Source: Planctomycetota bacterium (GTDB taxonomy: Bacteria; Planctomycetota; UBA1135; GCA-002748355). From it: DNA of 64,000 nt. The DNA is taken from contig JACKHW010000007.1 of NCBI GenBank assembly GCA_020638795.1, forward strand, positions 1 to 64,000, read 5' to 3'. Positions 9,154-17,717 of the stretch are shown one piece after another. The position numbers were made by a program, and so were the translations under genes. Positions within the stretch are counted from its first letter, which is position 1; every line of letters starts with the position of its first letter. The notes under the pieces were generated by a model. The model worked only from the letters and a program-made list of their open reading frames with translations, did no database searches and had not been told where the DNA came from.

Positions 9154-10895
9154 CTCGACTGCGGTACGCGGTCAGGGATCGGCTGCGCGTCGCGGCTTCC
9201 TGCCTTTGCGCTGCTGCATTCCTGAGTACGACACTCGATGCGCAACGCAGCGCGGCCAGCCATGCGGTGCGCGGGCGTGTCGTCGATGTGCTCGGACAGC
9301 CCGTCGCGCGTGCGACGATCGAACTCTTTGCCGACGATCCTCCGCCGGACGGGTTGTCGACGGAGTGGGCATTCGACGAACCGATCGCGCGTGCAACGAG
9401 TGCGGGAAGCGGCGAATTCCGGATCGACGTGCCGCCTGACGACCGCGGGCCTCCAGGTCGCCTCTCGATCCGTGCGACGCATCGAGACTTCGCGCCGGCG
9501 CCACTCCAGTCGGGTCTCTTGATCGCGAACGGGCTCGATTCCGTCGAACTGCGACTCGGCGCGGGACTCGTCGTCACTGGTCGAGTCGTGCGACCCGATG
9601 GTCGCGGCGTCGCCAACGCCGAAGTCCTCCTCCGCGTCGAAGCCCTCGATGAGCGCACCGACCGTGGGCTCGTCGCGCGCAGGATCCGCACGGGTGGCGA
9701 CGGCGAGTTCTTCTTCGGTGGGCTCGAGCAACGCCCTTATCGGATCTTCGTGGCACCCGGAGCTCCGTACTACGATCGGGTGGTCAGCGGGCTCGTACCG
9801 CGCTTTCCGGACTCTCGGACAGCACGCGAAGAGCTGCTTGTCCGCGCTGTGCCTGCGACTCTCGTTCGCGGCCGGTGCGTCGACGTCGACGACGCACCAC
9901 GCTCCGGTGTGCGCGTCACTGCATTCGCATTGGACGATCCGACAGCGGCACCGCAGACGACGACGACGGACGACGACGGGCTCTTCGTGTTCGAGCGCGC
10001 GCCAACTGGCGCTTTGCAGGTGACGGCATGGTTCGGTCCGTTCCCGAGAACCATCGATATCGACGCAAACACGCGATCCGCACGGCCGACGAAGATCACC
10101 GAGCCGACTCTGGAGCACCTCACGATCGCACTGCGCGTGGACGGCGGTGAGCCGCCAACCAATGGCCACTGGCGCTACGTTCAGAGAACGCCGGTGCTCG
10201 AGCCAATTCCATCCCTCGAGTGGCGAGCGTTCGACGTGACGGCCGGGAGTGCGACGTTCCCCGTCGCGCCCGCGATTGTCCCCCCAGGGCTCGCGATCGA
10301 AGTACGGTTCCATGGCATGGCCCGCTGCTTCGTACCACTCGAAAGGAGCCCCTTGGTAAACACCCTACAACTCACGTCGGCCGGACAGATTTCGATCCGG
10401 ACCGAAACCGCGAGCGGCGCGCCGAGCCCGGCCCGCAGTCTGCGCGTGACCCACCGCGAGGATCCTGTGTTCGCGATCGATCTGCGTTCGGACGACAGCG
10501 GTACGGTCCGCGCCGAGCAGCTCCCGGCCGGAACCTATTCGGTGCGAACGCTGCAAGGCGTCGACACGGCGACCGTCCGCCCCGGCGACATCGCGACGCT
10601 CCGCATCGTGGATCCGCGGCAGCACGGCGCCCTCGAACTCGCGATCGGCGACTTGCCGAGCGGCGAGACCGAGTTGCATGTGTTCTCCAGCGACGGCACC
10701 TTCCGCGATCTGCGCCGCGTCACGCCCCATGAGACGCTATTCTTCGAGCGTCTTCCGAGTGGCCGCTACGGAATCCTCCTTCGCACCTCGGACAGCGGGC
10801 GCGCCCCGGACAGCGGGGCAGAGACCTCCTCGACAAAGCGCTCGAAAGTCGTGGAAGTTCTGGACGGTAGTCGCGTCCAAACGCGCCTGCCTTGA
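9150..10895 (+). CDS. Exported carboxypeptidase-regulatory-like domain protein, probable CTG start
   Basis: A protein of about 581 residues built of repeated carboxypeptidase-regulatory-like (CNA-B/transthyretin-like) beta-sandwiches. Typical cores are VRGRVVDVLGQPVARATIELF (split here as VRGRVVDVLG and PVARATIELF), VTGRVVRPDGRGVANAEVLL and LVRGRCVDVDDAPRSGVRV. Such domains are usually extracellular. The first ATG/GTG/TTG in frame is a GTG at 9267, which would lack an export signal. Reading upstream, the frame stays open to a CTG at 9150 and encodes a basic region plus a hydrophobic core and an Ala-Gln cleavage site (ending TTLDAQ), a convincing signal peptide. That CTG overlaps the previous stop as CTGA and has GGAGG four bases upstream. 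I therefore place the start at 9150. Confidence 0.75.
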   Translation: MTRLRYAVRDRLRVAASCLCAAAFLSTTLDAQRSAASHAVRGRVVDVLGQPVARATIELFADDPPPDGLSTEWAFDEPIARATSAGSGEFRIDVPPDDRGPPGRLSIRATHRDFAPAPLQSGLLIANGLDSVELRLGAGLVVTGRVVRPDGRGVANAEVLLRVEALDERTDRGLVARRIRTGGDGEFFFGGLEQRPYRIFVAPGAPYYDRVVSGLVPRFPDSRTAREELLVRAVPATLVRGRCVDVDDAPRSGVRVTAFALDDPTAAPQTTTTDDDGLFVFERAPTGALQVTAWFGPFPRTIDIDANTRSARPTKITEPTLEHLTIALRVDGGEPPTNGHWRYVQRTPVLEPIPSLEWRAFDVTAGSATFPVAPAIVPPGLAIEVRFHGMARCFVPLERSPLVNTLQLTSAGQISIRTETASGAPSPARSLRVTHREDPVFAIDLRSDDSGTVRAEQLPAGTYSVRTLQGVDTATVRPGDIATLRIVDPRQHGALELAIGDLPSGETELHVFSSDGTFRDLRRVTPHETLFFERLPSGRYGILLRTSDSGRAPDSGAETSSTKRSKVVEVLDGSRVQTRLP

Positions 10896-10919
10896 ACCCG
10901 AGCCGGGTCGATCGAACCA

Positions 10920-12932
10920 ATGAAAGCACTCCCCGTCCTCGCCCTGATCCTGATCGCGCTCGGTGCCGCCGGGTATTTCCTCTTCGGTAGTGGCAATGGG
11001 ACGACCTCGCTCGATACGCCGATCAGTATCGGGCTCGAGGACCCCAAGCAGACTCCGGGCGAAAACCTGTCCTCGAAGCAAGATCCCGTCGTCGTCGACA
11101 ACAAGGACGACGGCAAGACCGACGAACCGATCCGCACCACGAACACCGAGCGCGGAACCTACCCTCAGGGCATCGAGGGCATGGTCCTGTCGAGCAAGGG
11201 TGGCGTCGTGCGCGATGCTCCGGTCTACGTGATCGAGGGGATCTCCGCGACCAACATGATCAACGTCTTGATGCGCATGGCTGGCGGTTCGCGCATGCCG
11301 GCGAAGCTCGTCGCCGAGGGACGGACGGACGATCGCGGTGTGTTCCGCCTTCCGTGTCCGGTCACCCCTGTCGACACTCCCTACGAACTCCGCATCGCGG
11401 CGCCAGGCCATCTGCACTTCGTCAAGAAGGTGCGCGTGCAGTCCGAACGCTGGGAGAAGCTGCCGCCGATCACGATCGACAAGGGTCGTGTCCTCGAAGG
11501 AACCGTCCGGGACGCCGTCACCAAGCAGCCGATCGTCGATGCGGTCGTGCGGGTCATGCCTCCGGACCTCAACGCGATCCAGCCCACGCCCGGGCTCGAG
11601 GACGGCTACGAGGCGCATACCGATACCAATGGCCGCTACCGATTCGATGGCCTGCCGTCGGGCCCGTTCCAGATGTCGGCCTTCGCCAAGGGATACGGTA
11701 GCTTCGTCAAGCCCGACGTCGCGCTCGAAGACAAGGTGCCGCCGCAAACCGAGGACATCGAACTCCCCAAGGGATTCGAGATCAGCGGCTACGTCGTCGA
11801 TGAAGCGGGCCACGGTGTTCCGCGAGCACGAGTCGAAGCGACGCCGTTGTCGAGCATGTCGCCGACTCCGGGCAGTACGTTCTCGAACAAGGATGGCTCG
11901 TTCTCGATCCTCGGCTTGACTGAAGGCGAGTTCATCGTCAGCGCGATCGCCTCGGGGTTCAGCAAGAACGAGCGTAAGCCCGTCTCGGCAGGCACCAAGG
12001 ATCTGACGATCGCTCTCGAGAAGCAGGCGACCGTGCTCGTCGCGGTCAAGAACCGCCTCGGCCGCGCGGTGCAGACTTACACGGCGACGCTCCGACGCTT
12101 CTTCCCCGAAAACCCGGAGCATTACGGCAACACGGAAGTGCAGCCGATGGCCGCCCGCGACCGCAACGGTGAAGTGCGGATGGCCGGCGTCGATCCGGGG
12201 CACTATGTGGTCCAGGTCGATGCGAGCGGCTACGCGAAGACCTTCAGCAAGAACTTCGAAGTGCACGAAGGCGCGGGTGAAGAAGTGCGCGTCGACGTGA
12301 CGTTGCTCGACGGCGGTGCGCTGTTCGGCGTCGTCGTCGACTCGAACGGTCAGCCCGTCGCGAATGCGACGGTCGAGAGCCTTTCGGTCGACTATCAGGA
12401 CAACCCGATCTTCGGGCTCTTCGGCGCCCTGCAGCCGAAGCGGATCACCGAGACGAACGTGAGCACGGACCGCGAAGGGCGCTTTCGACTCGAGAAGCTC
12501 ACACCGGCGAGCTATCAGCTACGCGTCGTCCATCCGAACTTCGCGCGCGGTTACTTCAAGAGCTTCGACGTGATCGAAGGCGAGAAGAAGGACATCGGCC
12601 GCCTGACCCTGAAGGCAGGCGTCATGGTGCGCGGAACCGTGCGTGTCGGCACGATGCCCGGAGTCGGCGTCGAAGTCAGCATGTCGCGCACGAAGGACCT
12701 CAACGGTCAAGGAACGACGACGCAAGTCTTCGCCAAGGCCTTCTCGAACGAAAAGGGCGAATGGGCCGTCGATCGCAAACTTCCCGAGGGCTTCTATGAA
12801 ATCCAGGGCGCGCGCGTCGACCTCCCGAACCCGCTGATGAAGATCGTCGACATCCAGTCGAGCAAGCGCGAGGTCCGCGTCGTCCACGGCATGCCGATCG
12901 TTCAGATCGTCATCCCGAACGATCAGAAGTAA
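10920..12932 (+). CDS. Carboxypeptidase-regulatory-like domain protein, membrane-anchored
   Basis: A 670-residue paralogue-like neighbour of the preceding gene, 24 bases downstream. The N-terminus (residues 3-23) is a single hydrophobic segment, a signal anchor, followed by an acidic, low-complexity linker. The rest is a chain of carboxypeptidase-regulatory-like domains with cores such as VLEGTVRDAVTKQPIVDAVV, ISGYVVDEAGHGVPRARVEA, LFGVVVDSNGQPVANATVES and MVRGTVRVGTMPGVGVEVSM, often followed by G-x-Y/F-x-F/L strands. The likely location is the periplasm or cell surface. No catalytic domain is visible, so a structural or binding role is inferred. Its 3' end is only 10 bases from the convergent GTPase-kinase gene. 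Confidence 0.78.
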   Translation: MKALPVLALILIALGAAGYFLFGSGNGTTSLDTPISIGLEDPKQTPGENLSSKQDPVVVDNKDDGKTDEPIRTTNTERGTYPQGIEGMVLSSKGGVVRDAPVYVIEGISATNMINVLMRMAGGSRMPAKLVAEGRTDDRGVFRLPCPVTPVDTPYELRIAAPGHLHFVKKVRVQSERWEKLPPITIDKGRVLEGTVRDAVTKQPIVDAVVRVMPPDLNAIQPTPGLEDGYEAHTDTNGRYRFDGLPSGPFQMSAFAKGYGSFVKPDVALEDKVPPQTEDIELPKGFEISGYVVDEAGHGVPRARVEATPLSSMSPTPGSTFSNKDGSFSILGLTEGEFIVSAIASGFSKNERKPVSAGTKDLTIALEKQATVLVAVKNRLGRAVQTYTATLRRFFPENPEHYGNTEVQPMAARDRNGEVRMAGVDPGHYVVQVDASGYAKTFSKNFEVHEGAGEEVRVDVTLLDGGALFGVVVDSNGQPVANATVESLSVDYQDNPIFGLFGALQPKRITETNVSTDREGRFRLEKLTPASYQLRVVHPNFARGYFKSFDVIEGEKKDIGRLTLKAGVMVRGTVRVGTMPGVGVEVSMSRTKDLNGQGTTTQVFAKAFSNEKGEWAVDRKLPEGFYEIQGARVDLPNPLMKIVDIQSSKREVRVVHGMPIVQIVIPNDQK

Positions 12933-12942
12933 CGGTGAGGAT

Positions 12943-14775
12943 TTACGCGACGGGAGAGTGCGTCGCCTGCTCGGGCACCTTCGGTAGTTCGATGACGAAC
13001 TTCGTGCCCGTTCCGACCTCGCTCTCGACGCGCACGTCGCCGCCGTGCCCACGCGCCATCTGCTGCACGATGTAGAGGCCGAGCCCGGTGCCGCTGAGGG
13101 TTGCCGTGTTTACGCCGCGCGCAAACTTGTCGAAGATCGACATGCGGCAGTCCTCGGGAATGCCGATTCCGTTGTCTTCGACCTCGATCCACCACGCGTC
13201 GTCGGTTTCGATCGAACGCACGTGCACTTCACAGACGTCCTTCGTCGCATCGCGGTAATGGATCGCGTTGCCGAGCAGGTTCGCGAACACTTTGGTGATG
13301 CCAGCGCGATCGCCTTGCACTACGGGTAGCGGCTCCACGCGCATTCGGACGCCGGTCTTCTCGAGGTCGTAGCGCAGACGCCGCACGATGCCGCCTACGA
13401 CCATCGTCAGATCGACGTCTTCGAAGGCGAACTCCATGCCGTCGTAGTCGAGCCGCGACGAGTCGAGGATGTCCGCGACGAGTTCCTCCATGTAGCTGAC
13501 GGATTCGGTGCAGTTCTCCACCGCGTCACGCTGCTTGTCGGTCAGCGGGCCGATCAGTTCCTTCTGCAAGAGGTGCAACACGTTCTTGAACACCGTCAAC
13601 GGTTTCTTGAGATCGTGTGCGATCAGCTGGTTCGCCTCGACGAGTTCGCGGTTCTTCTTCTCGAGTCGACTCTTGTACTCGGCGAGCTCGCTGTACAACT
13701 CCGCGAGTTCGAGATTGGAGTGGATCGCCTGACCGAGTAGGTCGTCCGCGACTTCGAGTGTCGAGGCCGCACCCTTTCGTTCGCTTGCCGCGAGCACTCG
13801 CTCCCCCGCGTCGAAGTCGGCGGCATCGAAGTCCGCCGCATCGATCGTCGTGGTCTCGATATCCGAAAATGCCTCTCCATCGAGCGCGTCGAGGGTGATC
13901 GCTTCGCCTTGCTGCGTGCCCGTCTCGAAGAGTTCGCAAAGCGGCAGCGACGCAGAATCGTCGACGAATCTACATGGACCGTCGACGTCGTCCGTCACCA
14001 ACCCGGTCTTGGCGTCCTCCTCGGAAATTCCCGGCATCGCGCGCAAGGCCTCGGGGCACTCCGGAACGGACAAGCTCACCAAGCCTTCGCCGACTTTGTG
14101 GCCATCGGGAGCCGCTTCGCGGGCCACCTCGAGCTTCGTGCGCGACTCACGGCCGACGACCTCCGGCTCGACACGGCCACGACCGAGTCCATAGTGGCGC
14201 ACCTTCTCTTCGACCATCCAACCGACGACCTCGGTGAACGCCTCGTAGACTCCGACTCCATCCGGTGCGATCGTCTCGAACACCGGAACGTCGCGGAAGC
14301 GAAACAGGTGATCGAGCTCGTCCCGATCGATGAGGTCGGGGAGATCGCGCTTGTTGTACTGAATGACGAGCGGGATCGTACGCCAATCGAGTCCATTGGC
14401 TTCGAGGTTGGTCTTGAGGTCCTCGATCGATTGCAGGTTGTCCTCGATAAATCTCTTCCGGCTGTCCACGACGAGAACCACGGCGTCAGCGCCCTGAAGA
14501 ACGTACTTGCGCATCACGACGTACTTCGGCTGCCCGGGAACCGTAAAGCCCTGAACGCGAATCTTGAAGCCTTCGACCGTTCCCAGATCGATCGGTAGAA
14601 AGTCGAACAGCAGGGTCGAGTCCTGCTCGGTATTGATCGATACGAGCTTGACCTCATCGTTCGGGCACAGCATCCCGTGGACGACCTTGAGACTCGTCGT
14701 CTTTCCGCCGAGCCCGACGCCGTAGTAGACGAGCTTCGCGTTGATCGTCTTCTCCGAGAGGTTGATGAAACCCAT
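12943..14775 (-). CDS. MglA-like GTPase fused to a histidine kinase
   Basis: A 610-residue fusion. Residues 1-195 are an MglA-type small Ras-like GTPase: P-loop GVGLGGKTTS (19-28), the MglA-type TVPGQPKY (78-85) in place of DxxG, and NKRD (141-144). A linker (200-350) rich in acidic residues follows, then a short coiled coil. Residues 380-605 form a histidine kinase: DHp box LIAHDLKKPLT with His387, N box NLLGNAIHYRD, G1 VEDNGIGIPED and G2 GTGLGLYIVQ. No transmembrane segment or receiver is seen, so it is cytoplasmic. MglA homologues govern polarity and gliding in Myxococcus; fusion to a kinase would link GTP state to phosphorelay output. The cognate response regulator is not adjacent. A 19-bp palindrome lies about 80 bp upstream. 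Confidence 0.88.
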   Translation of the reverse strand: MGFINLSEKTINAKLVYYGVGLGGKTTSLKVVHGMLCPNDEVKLVSINTEQDSTLLFDFLPIDLGTVEGFKIRVQGFTVPGQPKYVVMRKYVLQGADAVVLVVDSRKRFIEDNLQSIEDLKTNLEANGLDWRTIPLVIQYNKRDLPDLIDRDELDHLFRFRDVPVFETIAPDGVGVYEAFTEVVGWMVEEKVRHYGLGRGRVEPEVVGRESRTKLEVAREAAPDGHKVGEGLVSLSVPECPEALRAMPGISEEDAKTGLVTDDVDGPCRFVDDSASLPLCELFETGTQQGEAITLDALDGEAFSDIETTTIDAADFDAADFDAGERVLAASERKGAASTLEVADDLLGQAIHSNLELAELYSELAEYKSRLEKKNRELVEANQLIAHDLKKPLTVFKNVLHLLQKELIGPLTDKQRDAVENCTESVSYMEELVADILDSSRLDYDGMEFAFEDVDLTMVVGGIVRRLRYDLEKTGVRMRVEPLPVVQGDRAGITKVFANLLGNAIHYRDATKDVCEVHVRSIETDDAWWIEVEDNGIGIPEDCRMSIFDKFARGVNTATLSGTGLGLYIVQQMARGHGGDVRVESEVGTGTKFVIELPKVPEQATHSPVA

Positions 14776-14853
14776 GCGTTCTTGATCGGCATGGAGCCGC
14801 GCACGTGTTGACGCAGATCGCGAGGGATCCGGTTTCGTTCACGGTATCGGCAG

Positions 14854-14872
14854 CTGTCGGAAATTCCGACAG
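14854..14872. promoter_or_regulatory. 19-bp perfect palindrome, possible operator
   Basis: CTGTCGGAAATTCCGACAG has two 9-bp arms around one base. It lies between the stop of the cysteine synthase-like gene and the start of the GTPase-kinase gene, both leftward, about 80 bp ahead of the latter. It could be an operator for a dimeric repressor, or a weak terminator of the upstream gene; no T-run follows. Confidence 0.45.
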
Positions 14873-14888
14873 GATCGCGCGATGCGCC

Positions 14889-15920
14889 TCAGTCCGTGCG
14901 CACGCGACCTGCTCGCGGCAGCACTCGGCAGCTCGAGAAAGTCACGTGCGGCGCCCCATAGTCGTCGCGAACCGGCTCGTCGCAGCACAGGTCGGTGCTC
15001 AGGTACTTCTTGTTGCTGTCGCAAAACACCGTGGCCACCCGGGCACCATCGCCGATCCGCGCCCCGATCTGCAACGCGCCGAGCAGGTTGGCCCCACTGC
15101 TGATTCCGACCGCGATGCCGAGATCCCGAGCCAGCCGCTGGGCCATGAGGATCGCATCACCGTCCTCGACGTCGACGATGTCGTCCAACGCCGCGAGATC
15201 GACGATAGCCGGCACGAACTCATCGCTGATTCCCTGAATGCGATGCTGTCCGACCTTCGTCCCCGTCCGCAGTGTCGGCGAACTCGCCGGCTCGAGCGGG
15301 TGGACCGTCACATCGGGGAACAGGCTGCGGAGATACGAACCGACCCCCATCACGGTGCCGCCGGTGCCGACACCGGCGACGAAGGCATCCGGTCGCTCGT
15401 CGACACTCACCATTTGTTGCACGATCTCAGGCCCTGTGCCTAGACGATGAGCTTCGACGTTGGCGGCGCTTTCGAACTGATGCGGCGCGAAGACGTCATC
15501 GCGCTCCGCCGCGAACGCGTCGGCTTTCGCGATGCTTCCCAGGAATCCGCCTTCTTCTTTCGAGACCTTCATGATCTCGGCACCGAGACTGCCGATCACG
15601 AGTTCGCGCTCGCGACTCATCCAATCCGGCATATAGATCCGCACCGGATGACCGAGCGCACGGCCGATCGCCGCGAACGCGATCCCCGTGTTCCCACTCG
15701 TTGCTTCGACGAGCGTGTCTCCGGGTCGCAGTGCGCCCTGCTCGTACGCACACTCGATCATGTGCAGAGCCATTCGGTCCTTGATGCTGCCCGTGAAGTT
15801 CGCGGTCTCGTGTTTCGCGAAGACTTGGACTTCGACACCTCGAAACCGACAGTGGAGCCGGAACATCGGCGTGTCCCCGACGAGCAAGTGCAGAGAAGCC
15901 AGCGTTGCCGTTCGATCCAA
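14889..15920 (-). CDS. Cysteine synthase / beta-synthase family PLP enzyme
   Basis: A fold-type II pyridoxal-phosphate enzyme of the cysteine synthase (CysK/CysM)/cystathionine beta-synthase family. The Schiff-base lysine is Lys47 in TGSIKDR. The substrate loop SGNTG spans 75-79 and the phosphate-binding GTGGT spans 185-189. At 343 residues it is slightly longer than CysK (about 310-320), with an extra cysteine-containing tail (residues 310-343). Members replace the beta-substituent of O-acetyl- or O-phosphoserine with sulfide. The exact donor cannot be read here. No cysE or other sulfur gene is adjacent. It ends about 110 bp before the GTPase-kinase gene. Confidence 0.85.
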   Translation of the reverse strand: MDRTATLASLHLLVGDTPMFRLHCRFRGVEVQVFAKHETANFTGSIKDRMALHMIECAYEQGALRPGDTLVEATSGNTGIAFAAIGRALGHPVRIYMPDWMSRERELVIGSLGAEIMKVSKEEGGFLGSIAKADAFAAERDDVFAPHQFESAANVEAHRLGTGPEIVQQMVSVDERPDAFVAGVGTGGTVMGVGSYLRSLFPDVTVHPLEPASSPTLRTGTKVGQHRIQGISDEFVPAIVDLAALDDIVDVEDGDAILMAQRLARDLGIAVGISSGANLLGALQIGARIGDGARVATVFCDSNKKYLSTDLCCDEPVRDDYGAPHVTFSSCRVLPRAGRVRTD

Positions 15921-15980
15921 TGGAAGACGAACCTCCCTTCGAGGCTGCTCCCGAAGCGTGACGACGGCTCGCGAGAAGTC

Positions 15981-17654
15981 CTAGAAGTACTCGGTCAGAA
16001 AGTCATTGAACCGGCCGAGCAGCTCATCAGGAGCGAACGAATCGTCCCGACGCATGCGACGGCCGAGCCGTAGCGCATCATCGATGCCGAGTGTTCCACC
16101 GCGCAAGTAATCGAGACAGAGGAGACGTTCGGACGCAGGCTGTTTCGGATCGAACAGAATGTCGCGGAACCGCTCGTGAATGCGCTCGAGCCGCGCCGAC
16201 TCGTCTTCACCGGGGGCCTTCGCGAGATTCGCGAGGGTCTTGAGGACGTGACTACGCACCGCGAGTCCTTGGCTCGTGTCGGTCGGCATCGACTCGTAGA
16301 CACGCCACAAGGCGGGTTCGGCCTCGAGGATGTTGGTCGTCACGATCGCCGCATAGGCCACCGAATCGACATCGCGACCGAAATCGATCGAAGAGCCCGT
16401 CAGCACCTCTGCGAGATACGGCAAGCTCGCCTTCGTCCCCATGCGTCCGAGCGCCTGAACGTAGATTTGCCGATCGCGGCCTTCTGCCTTCTCGAGTCGC
16501 GCCGCGATCGCAGGCACAGCGCGCGGATCGGCTGCCTCGATCAGCGACTGGAGCACGATTCGGAGCTGCGAACCGTCGGCAGTTTGCAGCAGCGAAACCA
16601 GCCGATCCGTCACGGGCTTCGAACGTCCACGTAGTGCAGCGAGTGCGGCGAGTTCGACATCCCGCACGTCGTCGTTCGCGAGCACCTCGAGCATCGCGAC
16701 GACACTCTCTTCCTTGTCCGATCCGTCGGGAATGGCGGCAAGGAAGCGCGCGAGCGCGAGCCGGGGAGCCGCGTCCTTGCTATCCGCGACGAGGGCCAAG
16801 ACCTCGTCGAGACTCGCCGCCGCATCCCGCAAGGCCAAACTTTCGACCAGACCGCCGCGCCGCACGGGATCCTCTTGTTGTTCGAGCATGCGGAGGAGCG
16901 CGAAGCGACCTTCGTCGTCACCGGCCTTGTGGAGCAACTTCGCAGCAAGTTCACCGGCCGAGTTCGGGAACAACCGCAACTTCCCGGCCAGCGTTCCGCG
17001 CACGACCGCCGGTGGCGCACCGTGATCGAATGTCTCGAGCACCGCAGCGGTGAGCGTCGGCAGGTCTTGCAGGATGACTTGCCCATCGAGCAACTTCCGC
17101 AGGAACGGCACCGCGACCTCGGCGCTGCCGCGGTTCGCGATCACACGCAACACGAGAACCTGCGCTCGCAAGTAGCGCGTCGCGAAGCTGCGAAGCAACG
17201 ACTGCACCGCAGTCTCGTCCGCACACGACTCCAACGCGGAGATCGCATCCTCCGAGATCTGGCGGATGCCGTGCTCACTGGCTCGCATCAACGCCGGAGA
17301 GAACTCGGTTCGCTTGCTGCGACGCATGACTTCCATCGCATTGCGAGCTGGCGCATCTTCGCCACGCGTCAGCAAGTTCTTTTCGAGGTAGCGCACGAGG
17401 GTCGCGCGCACCTCTTCGTCGTCGCAGCATCGCGCGAGCGCGAGCTTCGAGAAGCGCCACGCCTCGAGACTCGTTGCGCCGCGAAGCCGCTCGACCATCC
17501 GCTCGATGACCTGGGTCCGTGAGTAGTCCCAGACCTCGGTCGCGCGCGGCGAGAGCCGCGGAGGTGCCACGGGCACGGTTCCTTGACCTGGGAGCGAACC
17601 GCCGGAGACCCCCGCCAGGGCCAACATCGATGCGAAGATCCATTGCGCCGTCAT
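15981..17654 (-). CDS. Exported HEAT-repeat protein
   Basis: A 557-residue protein with a signal peptide (residues 1-24, ending GSLPGQG) and an all-helical body of alternating amphipathic helices. Repeated patterns such as VPFLRKLLD, VPAIAARLEKAEGRDRQIYV and ASLPYLAEVLTG are typical of HEAT/PBS-lyase-like repeats. Such solenoids bind proteins. No enzyme motif is visible. Export and the repeat fold point to a periplasmic scaffold. It lies 63 bp downstream of the TolC-like gene on the same strand, so the two may be co-transcribed. Confidence 0.75.
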   Translation of the reverse strand: MTAQWIFASMLALAGVSGGSLPGQGTVPVAPPRLSPRATEVWDYSRTQVIERMVERLRGATSLEAWRFSKLALARCCDDEEVRATLVRYLEKNLLTRGEDAPARNAMEVMRRSKRTEFSPALMRASEHGIRQISEDAISALESCADETAVQSLLRSFATRYLRAQVLVLRVIANRGSAEVAVPFLRKLLDGQVILQDLPTLTAAVLETFDHGAPPAVVRGTLAGKLRLFPNSAGELAAKLLHKAGDDEGRFALLRMLEQQEDPVRRGGLVESLALRDAAASLDEVLALVADSKDAAPRLALARFLAAIPDGSDKEESVVAMLEVLANDDVRDVELAALAALRGRSKPVTDRLVSLLQTADGSQLRIVLQSLIEAADPRAVPAIAARLEKAEGRDRQIYVQALGRMGTKASLPYLAEVLTGSSIDFGRDVDSVAYAAIVTTNILEAEPALWRVYESMPTDTSQGLAVRSHVLKTLANLAKAPGEDESARLERIHERFRDILFDPKQPASERLLCLDYLRGGTLGIDDALRLGRRMRRDDSFAPDELLGRFNDFLTEYF

Positions 17655-17717
17655 GCCGTCTCACTATTTCGGGAATCGGCGCGCGTCACGCGAGCCCGGA
17701 GACCCGGTTCGTCCGGA

